64,000 bases of DNA, from assembly GCF_016526145.1 (NCBI RefSeq), contig NZ_JADDUE010000007.1, positions 62,001-126,000 of the forward strand. Reading direction: 5' to 3'. Origin of the DNA: Saccharopolyspora galaxeae (GTDB lineage Bacteria; Actinomycetota; Actinomycetes; Mycobacteriales; Pseudonocardiaceae). Below are positions 1 through 10,333 of this stretch, in pieces (the stretch's first letter is position 1; every line of letters starts with the position of its first letter). The notes under the pieces are model-generated. The model worked only from the letters and a program-made list of their open reading frames with translations, was not told the origin of the DNA and searched no databases. The position numbers were made by a program, and so were the translations under genes.

Positions 1-164
1 TACCGCTCACCTCGACCCGGGTACCGGTTCATCGTCGCATGGCTGTGGCCGGTGCGGGGCGATCTTCCGGGGCTGATCCGATACCGCAGGGGCCGCATTG
101 TGCGGCGTGCGGGCGCTCCGTAACCTGAACTAGGTATTCCGGGTGTTCAGAAAGGCAGCGGCGC

Positions 165-899
165 GTGCTGTACTGGGTGATGAAGCACTTCTTGCTCGGT
201 CCCCTCATGAAGCTGTTCTGCCGCCCGAGCATCGACGGTGCCGAGCACGTGCCGCAGTCCGGTGCGGCGATCCTGGTCAGCAACCACGTCGCGGTCGCCG
301 ACTCGTTCTTCATGCCGCTGATGATGCCGCGCCGGGTGACCTTCCTGGCCAAGCGCGAGTACTTCACCGGAACCGGGATCAAGGGCAAGTTCCAGAAGTT
401 CTTCTTCTCCGGGGTCGGCCAGGTCCCGATCGACCGCTCCAGCGGCGCGGCAGCGCAGGCCGCGCTGGACACCGGCGTTCGGTTGCTGCGCGAAGGCAAG
501 CTGCTCGGCGTCTACCCCGAAGGCACCCGCTCCCCGGACGGCCGGCTCTACAAGGGCAAGACCGGGGTCGCGCGGATGGCGCTGGAGGCAGGTGTGCCGG
601 TGATCCCGATCGCGATGTACGGCACCGACAAGGTCAATCCGCTCGGCTCCAAGATGTGGTACCCGCACAAGGTGCGGGTCAAGGTCGGCGAGCCGCTGGA
701 CTTCTCCCGCTACGAGGGGCTGGCCGGGGACCGGTTCGTGGAGCGCTCGATCACCGACGAGATCATGTACGCGCTGATGGAGCTGTCCGGCCAGGAGTAC
801 GTCGACATCTACGCCGCGAAGGCCAAGGACGAGCTGACCGCGCAGGGCAAGGACGTCGCGGGCTGGACCGACCGGATGCCCCGCTCCAAGGCGAGCTGA
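165..899 (+). CDS. 1-acyl-sn-glycerol-3-phosphate acyltransferase family protein
   Basis: This 244-residue protein belongs to the PlsC/LPLAT family, which transfers an acyl chain to lysophosphatidate (or a related acceptor) at the inner face of the membrane. The catalytic HX4D motif is visible as H41 to D46, and the glycerophosphate-binding EGTRS motif lies at residues 119-123. The N-terminus is only weakly hydrophobic, so peripheral membrane binding is likely. The GTG at 165 is preceded by an AAAGG ribosome binding site at 151-155. Mycobacterium tuberculosis has a comparable acyltransferase (Rv2182c) close to RNase AS and aroG, and the same order is seen here. The exact acceptor lipid cannot be told from sequence. 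Confidence 0.88.
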   Translation: MLYWVMKHFLLGPLMKLFCRPSIDGAEHVPQSGAAILVSNHVAVADSFFMPLMMPRRVTFLAKREYFTGTGIKGKFQKFFFSGVGQVPIDRSSGAAAQAALDTGVRLLREGKLLGVYPEGTRSPDGRLYKGKTGVARMALEAGVPVIPIAMYGTDKVNPLGSKMWYPHKVRVKVGEPLDFSRYEGLAGDRFVERSITDEIMYALMELSGQEYVDIYAAKAKDELTAQGKDVAGWTDRMPRSKAS

Positions 900-941
900 G
901 CGGGTCCGACGGGGCCGGGCGTTCGCCCGCACCGCCCTCTT

Positions 942-947
942 TACGCT
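942..947 (+). promoter_or_regulatory. Leaderless -10 element of the RNase AS gene
   Basis: TACGCT lies exactly 6 nt before the GTG at 954 and no Shine-Dalgarno sequence is present. TANNNT-N6-start is the usual layout of leaderless actinobacterial transcripts. Confidence 0.55.
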
Positions 948-953
948 GGTTCG

Positions 954-1454
954 GTGCGGTTCTTCTACGACTGTGAGTTCATCGAGGACGGGCAGACGAT
1001 CGACCTGGTCTCGATCGGCATGGTGGACGAGACCGGCCGCGAGTTCTACGCGGTCTCCACCGACTTCGACGCGGGCCGGGCGGGCCAATGGGTGCGCCGC
1101 AACGTGCTCCCGCAGTTGCCCCCGCCCGCGGACGGCGCTTGGCGCCCGCGAGCGCGCATCCGCGAAGAGCTGTACGAGTTCCTGACCGCACGCCACGACA
1201 ACATCGAACTCTGGGCCTGGTACGCGGCCTACGACCACGTCGCGCTCGCCCAGCTGTGGGGCGCGATGCCCGCGCTGCCCTCGCGGATTCCGAAGTTCAC
1301 CCGGGATCTGCGGCAGCGCTGGGAGGACGTGGGCAAGCCGAAGCTCCCCTCGGCACCGGCGAACGCGCACGACGCGCTCGCCGACGCGCGGCACAACCTG
1401 CAGCGCTGGAAGGTGATCGAGGACGTGCAGCGCAAGCGCGGCTACCCGCTCTGA
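954..1454 (+). CDS. RNase AS-type 3'-5' exoribonuclease (polyadenylate-specific)
   Basis: A 166-residue DEDDh-fold exonuclease matching Rv2179c (RNase AS), which degrades adenylate-rich RNA 3' ends. The catalytic residues are visible: D6 and E8 in the opening DCEF segment, D94 in AAYDH, and H139 plus D144 in HDALAD. The length matches the family. The GTG at 954 follows a TACGCT -10 element by 6 nt, which supports a leaderless mRNA and fixes the start. It sits between an acyltransferase and, after an insertion of two genes, DAHP synthase, as in mycobacteria. An alternative role as a general DEDDh nuclease is possible, but the whole-length resemblance is strong. Confidence 0.88.
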   Translation: MRFFYDCEFIEDGQTIDLVSIGMVDETGREFYAVSTDFDAGRAGQWVRRNVLPQLPPPADGAWRPRARIREELYEFLTARHDNIELWAWYAAYDHVALAQLWGAMPALPSRIPKFTRDLRQRWEDVGKPKLPSAPANAHDALADARHNLQRWKVIEDVQRKRGYPL

Positions 1455-1683
1455 GCCAGCTTCGCGCTCGTCTTGCGCGGGTGGCGAAAGCAGCCGGCGC
1501 CGCTCGGAGAAGGCCAGCACCTGAGCCGGACGCAGGTTCCACGGGCGCCGTTCCACCACCGGAGTACTTGCTGCACCGATACAGGCCGTGCCAGGCTGCT
1601 GCCCGGGGAGATCCAGATCACCCCGCTCGGTGCCGAGCGAGCGCGGCGCGAGCGAGTGCAGGCGAGCAGAGGAGGCGGCGAGG

Positions 1684-2721
1684 ATGCCGGCTGGAACGCG
1701 GATCGGGGTGTTGACCGGTGGCGGCGACTGCCCCGGTCTGAACGCCGTGCTGCGGGCGATCACGCGCAAGGGGATCGCGGTGCACGGGCACGAGGTCGTC
1801 GGTTTCCGCAGCGGCTGGAAAGGTCCGCTGGAGGGCGCCACCATGCCGCTCGGGCTGGACGAGGTGGAGGACATCCTCAGCCGCGGCGGCACCATCCTCG
1901 GTTCGTCGCGCACCAACCCGTACCAGCACGACGACGGGGTGCAGCGGATCAAGGCGACGATGGCCGAGCACGGGGTCGAAGCGCTGATCGCGATCGGCGG
2001 CGAGGACACCCTCGGGGTCGCCGAACGCCTCACCCGCGACGGGGTGCCGGTGGTCGGAGTGCCGAAGACGATCGACAACGACCTCGACGCCACCGACTAC
2101 ACCTTCGGCTTCGACACCGCCGTGCACATCGCCACCGAGGCGATCGACCGGCTGCGGACCACCGCCGAGTCGCACCACCGCGCGCTGGTGGTGGAGGTGA
2201 TGGGCAGGCACGCGGGCTGGATCGCGCTGCACTCCGGGCTGGCCGGCGGCGCGAACGTGATCCTCGGGCCGGAGAAGCGGTTCAGCGTGGAGCAGGTCTG
2301 CGACTGGGTGCAGCAGCGGTTCGAGCGGCAGTACGCGCCGATCATCGTGGTCGCCGAGGGCGCGATCCCGCAGGACGGCGAGGAGGTGCTGCAGACCGGC
2401 GAGACCGACGCCTTCGGGCACGTCCGGCTCGGCGGGGTCGGCACCTGGCTGGCCGACGAGATCGCGCAGCGCACCGGCAAGGAATCCCGCGCGGTCGTGC
2501 TCGGGCACACCCAGCGCGGCGGCACTCCGACCGCTTACGACCGGGTGCTGGCGACCCGGTTCGGGCTGCACGCGGTGGATGCGGTCAGCGAGGGCGCCTT
2601 CGGCAAGATGGTCGCGCTGCGCGGCACCGACGTCGTGCGGGTGCCGCTGGGCGAGGCGACCGCGAAGCTCAAGACGGTGCCGTTGTCCCGCTACGCCGAG
2701 GCCGAAGCGCTGTTCGGTTGA
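1684..2721 (+). CDS. 6-phosphofructokinase, probably pyrophosphate-dependent
   Basis: A 345-residue PfkA-family enzyme that phosphorylates fructose 6-phosphate. The substrate-site motif GGEDT (residues 105-109) carries Asp where ATP-dependent enzymes carry Gly, and the following PKTIDND motif (127-133) carries Lys at the second discriminating position. The Asp plus Lys pair is the established signature of pyrophosphate-dependent enzymes such as that of Amycolatopsis methanolica; the ATP-using Streptomyces enzymes read GGEGT. The ATG at 1684 follows a purine-rich GAGGAGG-type site. The longer reading frame upstream lacks a supported start. A PPi enzyme would be reversible and could serve both glycolysis and gluconeogenesis; the assignment of phosphoryl donor is an inference from these two residues. 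Confidence 0.85.
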   Translation: MPAGTRIGVLTGGGDCPGLNAVLRAITRKGIAVHGHEVVGFRSGWKGPLEGATMPLGLDEVEDILSRGGTILGSSRTNPYQHDDGVQRIKATMAEHGVEALIAIGGEDTLGVAERLTRDGVPVVGVPKTIDNDLDATDYTFGFDTAVHIATEAIDRLRTTAESHHRALVVEVMGRHAGWIALHSGLAGGANVILGPEKRFSVEQVCDWVQQRFERQYAPIIVVAEGAIPQDGEEVLQTGETDAFGHVRLGGVGTWLADEIAQRTGKESRAVVLGHTQRGGTPTAYDRVLATRFGLHAVDAVSEGAFGKMVALRGTDVVRVPLGEATAKLKTVPLSRYAEAEALFG

Positions 2722-2819
2722 TCGCCGACCAGCCCCGGCGGTTCCGGTGCCGGGAGGTTCCGGAAATCGCGGCGGGAACCTAGGGTCGGGCCGGTACCGA
2801 CGGCGGTAGGGGAGCGCGG

Positions 2820-3302
2820 ATGTCCCGACGCGGGCTGATCTCGATGACCGATGGCGAAGTCGCCGACTTCCTCGAACAGCGGCGCACGATCGTGCTCGGC
2901 ACGGTGAAACCGGACGGGCGGCCGCACCTGGTGCCGATGTGGTTCGTCCCGGGAAGCGTCGTGCCCGGTGGCACGGTGGTCGAGCTGTGGACGTTCGCCA
3001 AGGCGCAGAAGACGCTGAACCTGCGCCGCGACCCCCGCGCCACGCTGATGGCCGAGACCGGCAGCAGCTACGACCAGCTGCGCGGGGTCTCGCTGGAGTG
3101 CGACGTCGAGGCGCTGGAGGTGCCCGGGGACATCGAGCGCATCGGTACCGCGCTGGGCAGGCGCTACGGCACTTGGGAGCCCGCGGACGAACCCGCCGCG
3201 CTGGAGGCGGTGCGCGCCCAGGTGCCCAAGCGCGTCGGGTTCCGCTTCACCCCGACCCGCACGATCAGCTGGGACCACCGCAAACTCGGCGGCGGCTACT
3301 AG
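2820..3302 (+). CDS. PPOX-class (F420-dependent-type) oxidoreductase
   Basis: A 160-residue split-barrel flavin/deazaflavin-binding protein of the pyridoxamine 5'-phosphate oxidase superfamily. It opens with a short helix and the conserved RRTIVLGTVKPDGRPH strand pair, then VPMWFV, and closes with a FTPTRTISWDHRK segment typical of actinobacterial F420-binding members. Such proteins reduce unsaturated substrates with F420H2 or FMN; the substrate is unknown. The ATG at 2820 is preceded by GGGGAGCG. A TAGGGT at about 2783 may be its -10. It stands alone between pfkA and the aroG-type gene, with no obvious operon partner. Confidence 0.8.
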   Translation: MSRRGLISMTDGEVADFLEQRRTIVLGTVKPDGRPHLVPMWFVPGSVVPGGTVVELWTFAKAQKTLNLRRDPRATLMAETGSSYDQLRGVSLECDVEALEVPGDIERIGTALGRRYGTWEPADEPAALEAVRAQVPKRVGFRFTPTRTISWDHRKLGGGY

Positions 3303-3347
3303 GCCTGAGAACCCGCCGGTGGTCCGGCTGAGTCCTCGGGCACCGCA

Positions 3348-3397
3348 GCGGCCGGCGCCGCTTATGAAACAGCCCCTAGATCGCGGGCGCCGGCCGC
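3348..3397. repeat. 12-bp inverted repeat upstream of DAHP synthase
   Basis: GCGGCCGGCGCC (3348-3359) is perfectly complementary to 3386-3397 across a 26-nt spacer. It lies just after the PPOX gene and could end that transcript; there is no T-run after it. Confidence 0.45.
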
Positions 3398-3494
3398 CGC
3401 GGGAGCTCCGGCGAGCCACCTCCGGGCCCCGGCGGGTGGAGCTGAATCGACGCGACTGGGCAAGATCGGCGGCGCTGCGCCGCCGCCCACATGA

Positions 3495-4913
<1,419 letters not shown>

Positions 4914-4932
4914 CCGGGATCGAGCGCACGCG

Positions 4933-4960
4933 CGGGCCGGGGTGGGATCACCCCGGCCCG
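4933..4960 (+). terminator. Hairpin terminator after DAHP synthase
   Basis: A perfect 12-bp GC-rich stem (4933-4944 with 4949-4960) with a 4-nt loop GGAT, followed by TTCT. It ends the aroG transcript 19 bp after its stop. Confidence 0.8.
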
Positions 4961-5077
4961 TTCTCGTGCGCCGGGTGTTTCCGGGTGCACCCGCTTTTTG
5001 CGTGGCTCGTGGTGACTCTCCGGGATCGTCCCGGGAATTCCGCGGCTGATCCTGGTCATGTCCTTAGCCGTGCGCCC

Positions 5078-5105
5078 TTGACGGTGACTGCGCTCACCGG
5101 ATAAA
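5078..5105 (+). promoter_or_regulatory. Promoter and candidate DeoR operator of the polyol operon
   Basis: TTGACG (5078-5083) and GATAAA (5100-5105) form a 16-nt spaced promoter. Between them lies the inverted repeat GGTGA-N6-TCACC (5083-5098), well placed for self-repression by the DeoR-family protein encoded next. The operator assignment is inference. Confidence 0.45.
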
Positions 5106-5186
5106 CAAACTCGGTCAGATTGAAGCGGACCGATCCGGGCATCGAACCGGGTCCTGGGAATCGGGTCCAGACCGGAGGCCGACCGG

Positions 5187-5948
5187 GTGTACGCGCGTGA
5201 ACGCCAGCAGCTCATCGTCGAGCGTGCCAGGCAGGAGGGCCGAGTCGACGTGACCGGGCTCGCGGGGCAGCTGCAAGTGACCCCCGAGACGATCCGGCGC
5301 GATCTGACCGTGCTGGAGGAGCACGGATTCCTGCACCGCGTGCACGGCGGTGCGATCCCGGTGGAGCGGTGGAGCTTCGACCCGCAGCTGTCCGCCCGGG
5401 AGAACGTGATGGTCGCCGAGAAGACCCGGATCTGCCGGGCCGCGCTCGACGAGGTGCCCGCGGAGGGCGCCGTGCTCATCGAGTCCGGCACGACCTGCGC
5501 CAGGTTCGCCGAGCTGCTGCCGACCGACCGGCCGCTGACGGTGATTACCGACAGCCTCAGCATCGCCGTCTCGCTGGCGTCCAGGCCGAACCTGTCGGTG
5601 CTCACGCCCGGCGGCCGGGTGCGCGCGACCACCAACGGCGGCGTCGGTGCCTGGGCAGCGCAGCGGTGGCGCGAAGTGTTCGCGGACGTGGCTTTCCTGG
5701 GCACCGACGGGGTTTCGCTGCACCGCGGGCTGACCACCCCGGATCAGAACTCGGCCGAGATCAAGACGTTGCTGTTGCGCGGGGCGCGGCGACGGGTCCT
5801 GCTCGCCGACCACACCAAGATCGGCCCGGTTTCGCTGCACCGGTACGGCGAGATCGCCGAGGTCGACGTGCTGATCACCGACACCGGGCTGGACGGGGAC
5901 ATCGCGACCGACATCGAGGCCGCGGGCCCCAAGGTGGTGCGAGTGTGA
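5187..5948 (+). CDS. DeoR/GlpR-family transcriptional regulator
   Basis: A 253-residue repressor with the family's two parts: an N-terminal winged helix-turn-helix (about residues 6-57, including TPETIRRDL and the HRVHGGA turn) and a C-terminal sugar-phosphate-sensing domain (DeoRC) with the IESGTT and LADHTKIG phosphate-binding segments. These regulators sense phosphorylated sugar intermediates and control adjacent catabolic operons. It is first in a cluster with a polyol ABC importer and a zinc dehydrogenase, and its stop overlaps a possible GTG of the next gene. The GTG start at 5187 comes 80 nt after the predicted promoter. The most likely effector is a polyol-derived or ketose phosphate. 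Confidence 0.9.
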   Translation: MYARERQQLIVERARQEGRVDVTGLAGQLQVTPETIRRDLTVLEEHGFLHRVHGGAIPVERWSFDPQLSARENVMVAEKTRICRAALDEVPAEGAVLIESGTTCARFAELLPTDRPLTVITDSLSIAVSLASRPNLSVLTPGGRVRATTNGGVGAWAAQRWREVFADVAFLGTDGVSLHRGLTTPDQNSAEIKTLLLRGARRRVLLADHTKIGPVSLHRYGEIAEVDVLITDTGLDGDIATDIEAAGPKVVRV

Positions 5949-5971
5949 GCACACAGCAGAAAGGGATGCCG

Positions 5972-7323
5972 ATGCGACTCGGCCGGAGATGGTGGGCGCT
6001 GGTCGCCCTGTTCGCGTCAGTGCTGCTCACCGCCGGTTGCACGGGGGCGGGGGCGATCGGTTCCGGCGACGGGCGCCGGGTGCTGCGGGTGGCCGTGGTG
6101 TCCAACCCGCAGATGGAGGACATGCAGGAGCTCGCCGGGGAGTTCGAGCGCCTGCACCCGGAGCTGCGGCTGCGGTTCATCTCGCTGCCGGAGAACCAGG
6201 CACGCGACAAGATCACCCAGTCGGTGGCCACCGGCAGCGGCCAGTTCGACGTCGTCATGGTCAGCAACTACGAGACGCCGATCTGGGCGGCCAACGGCTG
6301 GCTGCACGACCTGGAGCCGCGGATGGACGCGACTGCGGGCTACGACAAGGACGACTTCATCCCGTCCATCCGGGACTCGCTGTCCTACCGGGGGCACATG
6401 TACGCGGCCCCGTTCTACGGCGAGACGGCGCTGCTGAACTACCGCAAGGACCTGTTCGCCCAAGCCGGGCTGAGGATGCCGGAGAATCCGACCTGGCAGC
6501 AGGTCCGCGACATGGCGGCCAAGCTCGATCAGGGCGAAGGCGGGCGCGCCGGGATCTGCCTGCGCGGGCTGCCCGGCTGGGGCGAGGTGATGGCCCCGCT
6601 GAACACCATGATCAACTCCTTCGGCGGTCGCTGGTTCGACCCGCAGTTCAACGCCCAGCTGACCTCGCCGCAGGTGCGCGATGCGGCGCACTTCTACACC
6701 GACCTGGTGCGCGACTACGGCGAGCCCGGCGCGTCCAGCACCGGCTTCTCCGAATGCCTCACCGAGTTCGGCCAGGGCAACGCGGCGATGATGTTCGACT
6801 CGACGTCGTCGGCGGGCACCTTGGAGGACCCGCAGGAGAGCAACGTGCCCGGCAAGGTCGGCTACGCCAACGCCCCCACCGGCCCCGGCGGCAAGCGGGC
6901 GAGCTGGCTCTACACCTGGTCGCTGGCGGTCCCGAAGACGGCCGAACGACCCGACGACGCCTGGAACTTCATCTCCTGGGCGACGTCGAAGCAGTACCTC
7001 AAGACCGTCGGTGAACGCCTCGGCTGGCAGAACCTGCCGCCCGGCAGCCGCCGCTCGACCTACCAGATGCCGCAGTACCAGCAGGCCGCGGCCGCCTTCG
7101 CGCAGCCGACGCTGCGCGGCATCAGCCAGGCCGACCAGACCCGGCCGAGCTCGCAGCCCACGCCGTACCAGGGCTTGCAGTTCGTGCGCATCCCCGAGTT
7201 CGTCGACCTGGGCACCCGCGTGAGCCAGCAGATGTCCGCGGCCATCGCCGGGAGCAAGTCCGTGGACGAAGCGCTGGAGCAATCCCAGGGCTACGCCGAG
7301 ACCGTGGGGGAGAGCTACCGGCC

Positions 7324-7327
<4 letters not shown>
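5972..7327 (+). CDS. Polyol/sugar ABC transporter substrate-binding lipoprotein
   Basis: A 451-residue family 1 extracellular solute-binding protein. A positively charged start and hydrophobic stretch lead to the lipobox LTAGC at about residues 20-24, so the mature protein is lipid-anchored outside the membrane. The body resembles SmoE-type sorbitol/mannitol binders (NYETPIWAANGW, YYGETALLNYRKDLF-like segments). The ATG at 5972 has AAAGGG 7 nt upstream; an ATG at 5966 and a GTG at 5945 overlapping the regulator stop are alternatives. Its stop overlaps the ATG of the first permease. It captures the substrate for the two following membrane proteins. Confidence 0.88.
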
Positions 7328-8243
<916 letters not shown>

Positions 8244-8247
<4 letters not shown>

Positions 8248-9062
8248 AACGCCGATCGGCCGGTGGGGCCGCGCTGACGGTCCTCGCGTGGGCGCTGGGG
8301 ATCCTGTTCGTGTTCCCGGTGTTCTGGATGGTGCTCACCTCGTTCAAGCAGGAGGGCGACGCCTACACCGACGACCCGAAGTTCTTGTTCGCCCCCACCC
8401 TCGACCAGTACAAGCTGGTCTTCGACGGCGGGCTCGGGCCGTACCTGGTGAACTCGCTGATCGCCACGGTGATCTCGTGCCTGCTGGTGGTGGCGCTGGC
8501 CGTGCCCGCGGCCTACGCGCTGTCCATCCGGCCGGTGAAGGGCACCAAGGACGCGTTGTTCTTCTTCATCTCCACCAAGATGCTGCCGGTCGTCGCGGCG
8601 ATCGTGCCGATCTTCGTGGCCGCTCAGCAGCTGCACCTGCTGGACAACGTGTGGGCGCTGGTGCTGCTGTACTCCGGCATGAACCTGCCCATCGCGGTGT
8701 GGATGATGCGCTCGTTCTTCCAGGAAGTGCCCGGCGAGGTGTTGGAGGCCGCGAAGGTCGACGGCGCCGGGCTGCGCACCGAGCTCACCAAGGTGCTGCT
8801 GCCGATGGTGGCCCCCGGCATCGCCGCGACCGCGCTGATCTGCGCGATCTTCGCGTGGAACGAGTTCTTCTTCGCGGTGAACCTCACCGCGATCAACGCG
8901 CCGACGGTGCCGGTGTTCCTGGTCGGGTTCATCACCAGCGAGGGCCTGTACTGGGCGCGGCTGTCGGCGGCGGCGACGCTGGCGGTGCTGCCGGTGGTCA
9001 TCGTCGGTTGGATCGCGCAGCGGCAGCTGGTGCGCGGCCTGTCCATGGGCGCGCTGAAATGA
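8244..9062 (+). CDS. ABC transporter permease, polyol/sugar type (SmoG-like)
   Basis: A 272-residue MalG-type permease. An N-terminal helix is followed by a periplasmic stretch and about five more helices; the EAA loop reads EAAKVDGAGLRTE and is followed by LLPMVAPG. The WNEFFFAVNLT segment is typical of the polyol and sugar (CUT1) group. It starts at the ATG overlapping the previous stop. It pairs with the preceding permease; the transport ATPase is missing from the cluster. The long reading frame that begins upstream at 7380 is an out-of-frame extension without support. Confidence 0.9.
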
Positions 9063-9209
9063 TCGAAGCCCTGCGCAGCGTCGCAGTCGTCCGCGCGAGA
9101 GGACGCTTCGCAGGACGGCGCTCGCAGAGCCCCGCATCCGCGGCACGCGCAGCTGCCAGGACAGGCATCGACACTTCGGTCCCGGCCCCAGCCCGGTGAT
9201 CGATTTCCG

Positions 9210-9247
9210 AGCGGACCGCTCGGCCGCGCACGGCCCGGCGGTCCGCT
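9210..9247. repeat. 10-bp inverted repeat between permease and dehydrogenase genes
   Basis: AGCGGACCGC (9210-9219) pairs with GCGGTCCGCT (9238-9247) across 18 nt of GC-rich spacer. It may attenuate transcription inside the operon or end the transporter message. The rest of the 9063-9334 gap shows no gene. Confidence 0.4.
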
Positions 9248-9334
9248 CACCTGCGCGCCGATTCGGGCGCGGACGTGAGCGGACGGGCGGCACGACGCCC
9301 GTCCGGGGAGAGGCAACAGGAAAGGATGGCCGGG

Positions 9335-10333
9335 ATGCGTGCGGTCGTCGTGGAAGGTCCCGGTCAGCCGACCGTGACCGAGGTGCCGGATCCGGCACCG
9401 GGCCCCAACGATGTCGTGGTGGCGGTGGACGCCTGCGGCCTGTGCGGAACCGATCTGCACCTGGTCGACGGGGAACTGCCGGTGGTGAGCTACCCGATCA
9501 CGCCCGGTCATGAGCTGGCCGGGCGCGTGGTGGCCGCGGGCGGCGAGGTCACCAGGCTCGCCGAGGGCGATCTGGTGGCGGTCGAGCCGTCGCTGCCGTG
9601 CGGGGAATGCCGGTACTGCCGGGCGGGCAAGGGCAACCTTTGCGAGCCGTGGCGGGCGGTGGGCATCACCTCGCCGGGGGGCGCCGCCGAGTACGTGCAG
9701 GTGCAGGCCAAGAAGTGCTACCCGCTGCCGGAGGGCACTCCGGCGACCTCTGCGGCGCTGATCGAGCCGCTGTCCTGCGCGGTGCACGGGCTGGACAAGG
9801 TCCCGCACGACCTCACCGACGAGGTGCTCGTCTACGGCGCGGGCACGATGGGGCTGCTGCTGGCGCAGCTGCTCAAGCGGGCCGGGGTGCGGTCGCTGTC
9901 CATGGTGGACCGCAGGCAGGACCGGTTGACCGTGGCCGAGTCGATGGGCGCCGACGCGGTGGCCACCGAAGCGGAGCAGCTGGGCAACCCGGACGGCTGG
10001 GACCTGGTCGTGGACGCCACCGGTGTGATCGCCGCGATCGAGGACGGGCTCACGCGGGTTCGCAAGGCGGGCACGTTCCTGCAGTTCGGCGTGGCCGATG
10101 CGAAGGCGAGCGCGCAGTTCTCCCCGTTCCGGGTCTACAACGAGGAGATCACCATCGTCGGGTCGATGGCCGTGCACAACAGCTTCGACCGCGCGCGGGA
10201 TCTGCTGGTGGCCGGGGCGGTCGATGCCGGTTCGCTGGTCACCACGACCGCCGGGCTGGCGGACTACTCGACCGCGTTGGAGGAGTTCCGCTCCGGAACC
10301 GGGCTCAAGACGCAGGTGCTGCCCTCGGCGTGA
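9335..10333 (+). CDS. Zinc-dependent polyol/alcohol dehydrogenase
   Basis: A 332-residue medium-chain dehydrogenase. The catalytic-zinc Cys sits in GLCGTD with the conserved GHE following; the structural zinc site is the four-cysteine CGEC..C.......C segment near residues 85-100. The NAD(P) fold reads VYGAGTMGLLLAQL, an alanine-containing version of GxGxxG. It resembles sorbitol/iditol dehydrogenases, which oxidise an imported polyol to a ketose, in keeping with the preceding transporter. The ATG at 9335 has AGGAAAGG 9 nt upstream; the ATG at 9326 is an alternative. Its last 70 bp overlap the 3' end of the convergent mannosyltransferase gene. Confidence 0.85.
   Translation: MRAVVVEGPGQPTVTEVPDPAPGPNDVVVAVDACGLCGTDLHLVDGELPVVSYPITPGHELAGRVVAAGGEVTRLAEGDLVAVEPSLPCGECRYCRAGKGNLCEPWRAVGITSPGGAAEYVQVQAKKCYPLPEGTPATSAALIEPLSCAVHGLDKVPHDLTDEVLVYGAGTMGLLLAQLLKRAGVRSLSMVDRRQDRLTVAESMGADAVATEAEQLGNPDGWDLVVDATGVIAAIEDGLTRVRKAGTFLQFGVADAKASAQFSPFRVYNEEITIVGSMAVHNSFDRARDLLVAGAVDAGSLVTTTAGLADYSTALEEFRSGTGLKTQVLPSA

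Noticed and set aside
147-2093. A 648-residue open frame on the minus strand
   Set aside because: It lies opposite the acyltransferase, RNase AS and pfkA genes and is an antisense shadow produced by high GC; it shows no recognisable domain.
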